Positions 57,933 to 64,000 of a stretch of 64,000 bases of DNA are shown here, piece by piece. The stretch is from Gamsiella multidivaricata (taxonomy: Eukaryota; Mortierellomycota; Mortierellomycetes; Mortierellales; Mortierellaceae): positions 62,001-126,000 of the forward strand of contig NW_026251738.1 in the NCBI RefSeq assembly GCF_025024155.1, in the 5' to 3' direction. The notes below the pieces were generated by a model. The model saw only the letters and a list, made by a program, of their open reading frames with translations, ran no database searches and had not been told where the DNA came from. Made by a program: the position numbers and the translations under genes. Every line of letters starts with the position of its first letter. Within the stretch, counting starts at the first letter, position 1.

Positions 57933-60900
57933 ATGAACAAGCAATGGCACCAGGTGGGGAACTACAGGGGGTTTAACTACGATCCAAACTACACCAGGAG
58001 ACAGGACTACATCGCCTACGACAGGAGCAACTACAACGAAAACAAACAAAACAGCTGTAGCCACCCTGCCAGCACCAGGCACAGTAAGGGCAACAACAAC
58101 AACAACAACAATTACACAGACGGCCGCTATTCAAGAAAAAACAGCGATAGCTCCACTCACGAGGCATCGTTTACTACTACTCCTGCCCAGGCGCTCTCAT
58201 CCTTCACAGCAATGCGTAGCATCGACTACAGCACCGACTCTTCAGTCAGTTATCCCAGTAGCAGAGCTTCACAGTCCCCCTCCGTATCGGACGCGTCCCC
58301 ACGCAGGGATTATGAATACGACGATCCAGGATACAGCAGCGCCCGTACAGGCGCGTTCGATGGAGCGACTTCAGATTCAAGGGGATACAGAGTCGACGAC
58401 AGGCCACACGGTTCCGCATATGTCCCCCAGAAAACGGACAGCTCCAACGTGAACGAGACTGTCGACAGAGGCTTCCAAGACCTAGCAGGAAGACGCGAAC
58501 ATGAATGGAACAGACCCCCTATAGGCAACAGCAACTCATGGTCATCAAACCAAGACTCCTCAGCTGGTCACTATGATTCTTTTCAGAGTGATCGTGATAA
58601 ACAACAGCAGGGTATTGATCGCAACAACAACATCAGCAAGCATGGGGCCAAGGCAAATCAAAGTACAATTAAGTGGCCACATGAGTTGATGTTGTCCAGC
58701 AGTAGTTCTGTCGGCCGGTCGGACCAAAATATCGTGAGGAGTCCCCCTCAATCGAGCCCCTCCAGCCGCAACTCCAGCGTTGACCCCAAACAGCACCCGA
58801 CTTCGTCTACAATGCAGCCTCCATCACTCCAGCAATCACCATGGAGACAGGCACCGTTGATTCCACAATCAACTGAGCGTGCTCCAGTGTCCGCCGTCCT
58901 CAAGCGGGCCTTGGTCAATCTTGCAGCATTTTCGCAGAAATTGCAAAGCTCGGCGGTACAGGCGGCGAAGGCAGGACGGCATGATCTTGTCGCCAAAATC
59001 AACATCTGGGTGCTAGCCAACCTGTCTCATATTAACGCCTACAGGGTTATTCTGGATAATATTCCCCGTGGCATGGATGCTGTGGAGCGGACGGATATTC
59101 TACTCATTATAAGTCAGGAAATCAACGAAATACGAGAACAGGCGAAGTCACATCTTAAGTCTATCGAGCTCATTCGAACGAGCGAAAGCACGCTCCGAAT
59201 CAGACAAGAACCAAGCGCATCATCCAAGCTGCAGACAATGTCGACGCCAGTAAAGCCTGTCGCACCACAACCTATCACAGGACCTCTCGCAGTGCCTGAG
59301 CGCCAACCAAAGGCGGAGCCGCAAGCGACGTGGCCTGCCTGGACAAGCACGCCTGCCGTTGCCTGCTTTGTACCTACGACAGAACCTGCCAACTATCCCG
59401 ACAAGGAAAGAGTGTCCAAGCGAATGCTCTCTGATGAACTAGAGCAGCAGACGATCTGTTCTCAGGAGACGAATCCTTCTTATACCAACCAAGGCTCAGT
59501 CAAGAAGGCCAGGACAGCTGAGCCTACATCTGACATTGGTAAACACGGTTATCAATCGCTATTGTGGACTTCGGCATTCGCTAAATTTGACTGGGGATTT
59601 ACCAGAGTTTTTTCATTGTTTTTGTTCTTTTTCATAGCCTTGCTCCCTACTGAAGGGCCTTATTCTCAAAACATTGAATGTATGCACGATACAAGAGCGC
59701 CAGTGGCAACAGCTAGCCACGAAATCCCAGTTGTGGTGGTCGGTCCAACCGTCAGCGAATCTAGTAAGAGTATGTCAAGTAATACTGCTGTCGGACCCGC
59801 GTACGGTACTGCGGTACCCTTGCCGACCTTTGAACAGCCACTGTTGCAGACATTGTCACCATCAGCGCCATTTTGTCACCAAGAAACCAGTCTTCCACAG
59901 CAGCAGACAATTCCAGTGGTGACCGTTGATACCGTACTCGGCACTGCAACCGCAGAGGCATCAACCATGGTGCTACCGATAGTTCCAATGGTGACAGTTC
60001 CAGCGACAACAGTTCCAATGGCGACGTCACCTTTATCTCAAAACAGCCCAACGCCTGCAGTTGCACAAGATTCTCAGGTCGCGGAACTCAAAGTATTGGT
60101 AACAACAACAACAGACGCCAACATTATGGCAGCGAATGACACTGCGACATCATCGTCCTTGGTGCAGAATCTACAGGAGACACCTCGGACGAGTAGCGGT
60201 AGCCCTGCGCAGGACGCAGCATCGCTCCATCCTTCACCTTCGCAGACTGTTGATACAGTCAAGGGGGCTGTGGAAGACACTCGTTCTTTGGGTACCAGCC
60301 AGTCTGACGTCTCTAAGGCCGCAACAACCAAATATCTGGATCTCCAGCAGCAGCTCAGTATGATCCGTGAAGAGGCACGCGAACAGCGTGCACGGACCGA
60401 TCAGGTGATGGCTCTTCTCCATAATGAAGCTCAACAGCGTCGACTGGCTGAGCAGCGGCTTGCAGAGTTGAGGGCCGAAAATCAAGAGAAGGCATTCGAG
60501 ATCCTTCGGAGTGATCTTGAGGCGAAGAGAGCAGAGGCGGTGTCGATGATGCATAAGGCCCAGGTTGAGATGCAGGAGGCGGCACTAACTGTGGCAAGGA
60601 CAAGAGAGGAGCGTGCGGAGGCCTTGTTTCAGGCTGCGAAGTTCGAGGCTGAGAACCAGAGGCTGCTCAGGAAGATTATGGAGATGAGCTGTCGATGTGA
60701 CGGAGAATTTCCGCCGGTGGAGAAAGCTGTACATCCATTGATGGTAATGGGTGTGGATTATAGTAAGGTTTGTTCAGTCCCGGAATCTCCCCATTCGGGC
60801 GTAACTGAGTCGTCTTCGGTGATTGTGAGACAGGAAGGCAATCCTTTTGCTTTCGTGAAGAATTTGGCGACGACGGCTCCGGCAACTCCTGAAGTGGATC

Positions 60901-60998
60901 CTATTGCTGTTGAGGCTGCGACTGCTGCGACTGCTGCGACTGCTGCGGCTGCTACGGTTGCGATTGCGGTTGAGAGCACGGATGAGAACGTTGCTTAA
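57933..60998 (+). CDS. Large disordered protein with C-terminal coiled coil
   Basis: The ORF is continuous, but a 99-bp in-frame intron at 59539-59637 is likely (donor GTAAAC, long T-tract, acceptor CATAG). Removing it takes out an odd hydrophobic run (FSLFLFFFIALL). That leaves about 988 residues from ATG 57933. The N-terminal 300 residues are rich in Asn, Ser, Tyr and Gln. Residues about 310-420 form a helical block (SAVLKRALVNLAAFSQKL, NIWVLANLSHINAYRVIL). A Pro/Thr-rich linker follows. About residues 800-910 are a strong coiled coil (QQQLSMIREEAREQRA, RRLAEQRLAELRAENQ) and end in a short Cys motif (MSCRCDGEF). The tail is Ala/Thr-rich (EAATAATAATAAAATVAIA). I do not recognise a family. 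Confidence 0.65.
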   Translation: MNKQWHQVGNYRGFNYDPNYTRRQDYIAYDRSNYNENKQNSCSHPASTRHSKGNNNNNNNYTDGRYSRKNSDSSTHEASFTTTPAQALSSFTAMRSIDYSTDSSVSYPSSRASQSPSVSDASPRRDYEYDDPGYSSARTGAFDGATSDSRGYRVDDRPHGSAYVPQKTDSSNVNETVDRGFQDLAGRREHEWNRPPIGNSNSWSSNQDSSAGHYDSFQSDRDKQQQGIDRNNNISKHGAKANQSTIKWPHELMLSSSSSVGRSDQNIVRSPPQSSPSSRNSSVDPKQHPTSSTMQPPSLQQSPWRQAPLIPQSTERAPVSAVLKRALVNLAAFSQKLQSSAVQAAKAGRHDLVAKINIWVLANLSHINAYRVILDNIPRGMDAVERTDILLIISQEINEIREQAKSHLKSIELIRTSESTLRIRQEPSASSKLQTMSTPVKPVAPQPITGPLAVPERQPKAEPQATWPAWTSTPAVACFVPTTEPANYPDKERVSKRMLSDELEQQTICSQETNPSYTNQGSVKKARTAEPTSDIGKHGYQSLLWTSAFAKFDWGFTRVFSLFLFFFIALLPTEGPYSQNIECMHDTRAPVATASHEIPVVVVGPTVSESSKSMSSNTAVGPAYGTAVPLPTFEQPLLQTLSPSAPFCHQETSLPQQQTIPVVTVDTVLGTATAEASTMVLPIVPMVTVPATTVPMATSPLSQNSPTPAVAQDSQVAELKVLVTTTTDANIMAANDTATSSSLVQNLQETPRTSSGSPAQDAASLHPSPSQTVDTVKGAVEDTRSLGTSQSDVSKAATTKYLDLQQQLSMIREEAREQRARTDQVMALLHNEAQQRRLAEQRLAELRAENQEKAFEILRSDLEAKRAEAVSMMHKAQVEMQEAALTVARTREERAEALFQAAKFEAENQRLLRKIMEMSCRCDGEFPPVEKAVHPLMVMGVDYSKVCSVPESPHSGVTESSSVIVRQEGNPFAFVKNLATTAPATPEVDPIAVEAATAATAATAAAATVAIAVESTDENVA

Positions 60999-61467
60999 GG
61001 TCCGGGACAGCAGACAGAGAGAATGGGTTTCCTCCGTGCGTCCAGAAGGATGTCTACGGATTTGGAGATTGCGTGAACGAAGCTTATGTTTATGCAGAAC
61101 CCATTTGGCAAGTTGCTTGGTTCTTTATTCTTTGTAACATACTATTGTATATTTTCACGTTTTTACTGGTTTTTTAAATAATACTTGTACATGCATTGTA
61201 TGCTGGAGCCAGCTTGCTAAAAATAATAAAAAATGAATAAGATTGCGAAAACATACATGCGCATAAATGTCTGTATGGGACGTGGACCGACGCAGTATAT
61301 GTCGCACCAGAGGCAAATTGGCTTTGTGGATGCAAAGAAAAGACACATCTTCTGCGGACCAAACTCGCACTGGTTCCCCTTCTCAAAAAAACGACCATGC
61401 GCTGTATGCTTTCCATGTCCTCAATGTTTATTTCACAGCCCCAAAATGATTTCGAAATCAATGCCCT

Positions 61468-62660
61468 CTAGTAAGTGTTCTCCTTGGCCTTTTCCGTGTG
61501 GTCCTCGATATCCAAGGCGTCCCAGGGATAGACCAGCCACTGATCGGGCATGTGCTTACAGGCAAAATACCGTCCCTGCATGATCTCCTCCGGCAATTGC
61601 TCACGCTTCTCCTTCAACTTGTTGTGCAACACAAAGACTCCGATTTTGGTCACCGGGACTTCCTTGCCCTGTTCAAGCAACTTGGCCGATTCCTTCTCGA
61701 GATCCTTGGTGAGCTCGCGAACGGCGTAGGCGAGCGTTCGACGGGTATCATCGACCTCGTCGACGATGAGGATGTTGCGACCGATGAGCGAGGTCTCGGA
61801 GGAGTCGAAGTTGAGCCACTGGGTCTTGATGACCTCGGGTTCGGAGACCAGGGGCTCGGACTCCTTGTGGGCGGCTTTCCAGATCTCGAGATCTTCATAC
61901 AGAGAGAGACCGATTGCCTGGATCGAGATGTTCTTGTTGTTCTTCTTCTTCAGGAACGTTCTCTGTTGCAGGAAAGACAAGGGCGGGGGGAGGGGTTAGT
62001 GAATGTAACAGATCGGGATCGGGATCGGGAGGGAGGGGTGCAAGGAACTTACCAAGATACGAGCTGAGATTCAAAAATAAAATAAAATGAGGCACGCGAG
62101 CGACCGGAATAAAAAAAAAAAAAGGGTCAGCTCAGATATCCCACAGCATTGGGGATCGCCGCCTGCATTTTATTCTCCGTGCGCTTCCAAAAAAAAAAAA
62201 GAAAAAAAAGGAGCCGTTGACAACGCTTCCTTCTCATAAAGTCATAAAGAGGATCAACCGAGCAAACAGAAGACAGAGCAGTTCACTGCTACTTACCAGG
62301 AATGAATCCACCTCCACCGATGGCAACTATTCAATCAAATAAAGAGGCGTTCCCCAAAAAAAATTAATAAAGCAGATGATAGCCCATGGCAGTATCACTC
62401 CAGCCCTTGAACATCTTTGCGATGCTATCCTCGACGAGCAATTGAAATCGCCAGCTGCCACTTCCGCAAACGGAAGCAGCGTTCTAGAAGCCATTCAATT
62501 CCCGGAAAATATCCTCCAATGGATTCCGATCTGTATCCTCTGCGCATGTGTGTGTCGTACCCATGATGTCCGGCTGGAAGTCCTCGTTGAGGTGCATATT
62601 CTCGACGGTCTCCTTGATCATCGAGTGGATCTGGTTGTAGCTGACATGAATCTTGCTCAT
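61468..62660 (-). CDS. HPT1: Hypoxanthine-guanine phosphoribosyltransferase
   Basis: Four exons, 62660-62561, 62297-62326 (minus), 62063-62053 and 61962-61468, encode about 211 residues, close to yeast Hpt1. Exon 3 is an 11-base microexon (CTCGTATCTTG) encoding part of the PARIL motif, and exon 2 is 30 bases (VAIGGGGFIP). The spliced sequence keeps SYNQIHSMI, PDIMVAIGGGGFIPARILRT, IQAIGLSLYEDL, the PRPP-binding loop ILIVDEVDDTRRT and the closing DQWLVYPWDALDIEDHT. It salvages hypoxanthine and guanine (perhaps xanthine) to nucleotides with PRPP. The gene converges with the coiled-coil gene to its left. Poly(A) tracts lie in its introns (62110, 62190). Confidence 0.93.
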
Positions 62661-63172
62661 ATTGAATTAAACAAAGGCGTGTGCTGTCGTGAAGGAGTGG
62701 GTGGCAAGTTCAATTGGAAAGGGAAAGCGGGACGGGATGTCCAAAAAAAAAAAAGAAAAGAAAAGAAAAGAGAAAAGAAAAAAAAAAGAGGTGTTTTGAA
62801 GCGTGCAGCCTTGTTTACCAAGCTAGCAGTGACTGCCATGTGTTTTAAAAAAAGGGCGGGCAAAGGTTGCACAGGCAGCCAAGCCCATGTGCCTGACCCC
62901 TGTCGGCTGTCTCAGGGGGAGGTGTGAAGCCAAAGACGACGCCCACCGAAGCACGCATTCATCACACCGACGCGATAGGATGCGATGGAGTCGAAGAGCA
63001 GTGCAGATAATAAATAACTGTACATTTTATTGAGAAATACATTTTGTTCCCTCTTGTACCCCTCCCCGCCCCTTGCTCGTTCCCTCCCCCCATTGCCAAC
63101 AGGTCGTGCCTCGATCATCAGTTTTCCAAAATTGACTAGAGCTTCTCTCGGCTTTCGCTCCCTCCCCATTCC

Positions 63173-63999
<827 letters not shown>

Positions 64000-64000
64000 A

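Noticed and set aside
59539..59637. Hydrophobic segment in the coiled-coil protein as a membrane helix
   Set aside because: It lies inside a likely 99-bp intron with a good donor, T-tract and acceptor; splicing keeps the frame.

Overview
The window looks like nuclear DNA of a filamentous fungus. Genes carry short GT-AG introns (mostly 50-300 bp), TATA and AATAAA signals and polypyrimidine tracts. Encoded proteins include a Mitochondrial ATP synthase assembly factor, calcineurin A, HPT1 and MSH5. A Crinkler-type N-terminal domain, a secreted monooxygenase-like protein and many Ser/Pro/Gln-rich proteins point to an early-diverging lineage, most likely Mortierellaceae-like Mucoromycota. That placement is inference. 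Exons were joined by hand by finding splice sites that keep phase, so the models are predictions.

Left part, 1-19 kb (accessory-rich): two related Tc1/mariner-like transposase ORFs in tandem (the left one cut by the window edge); a secreted LPMO-like protein (4.7-5.5 kb); a degenerate dispersed repeat (about 6 kb); a ten-exon lineage-type protein with a PD-(D/E)XK-like motif (7.3-10 kb); a 272-bp hierarchical tandem array (10.2-11.1 kb) next to a frameshifted Crinkler N-terminal fragment; a short Ulp1-like reverse ORF; a single-pass membrane protein; a SulP anion transporter with a very large loop and no STAS domain (14.6-17.8 kb); and a small conserved protein.

Middle part, 19-50 kb (housekeeping, recombination and redox): a Ser/Thr-rich membrane protein, a TBC Rab-GAP, a GST-glyoxalase fusion, a DsbA-like protein, ATP10, EME1, CSN12/PCID2-like, prolyl-tRNA synthetase and MSH5. 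EME1 and CSN12 share a divergent 262-bp intergenic region. EME1 and MSH5, both acting in crossover formation, lie within 7 kb of each other.

Right part, 50-64 kb: a disordered nuclear-type protein, a tandem cluster of three genes encoding C-x9/10-C-x9-11-C-x2-H repeats (54.4-57.5 kb), a large coiled-coil protein, HPT1 and the 3' end of calcineurin A, which runs off the right edge. The Cys/His cluster is the best candidate for an undescribed gene family. The GST-VOC fusion and the SUMO-motif repeat array in EME1 are the next most interesting features.
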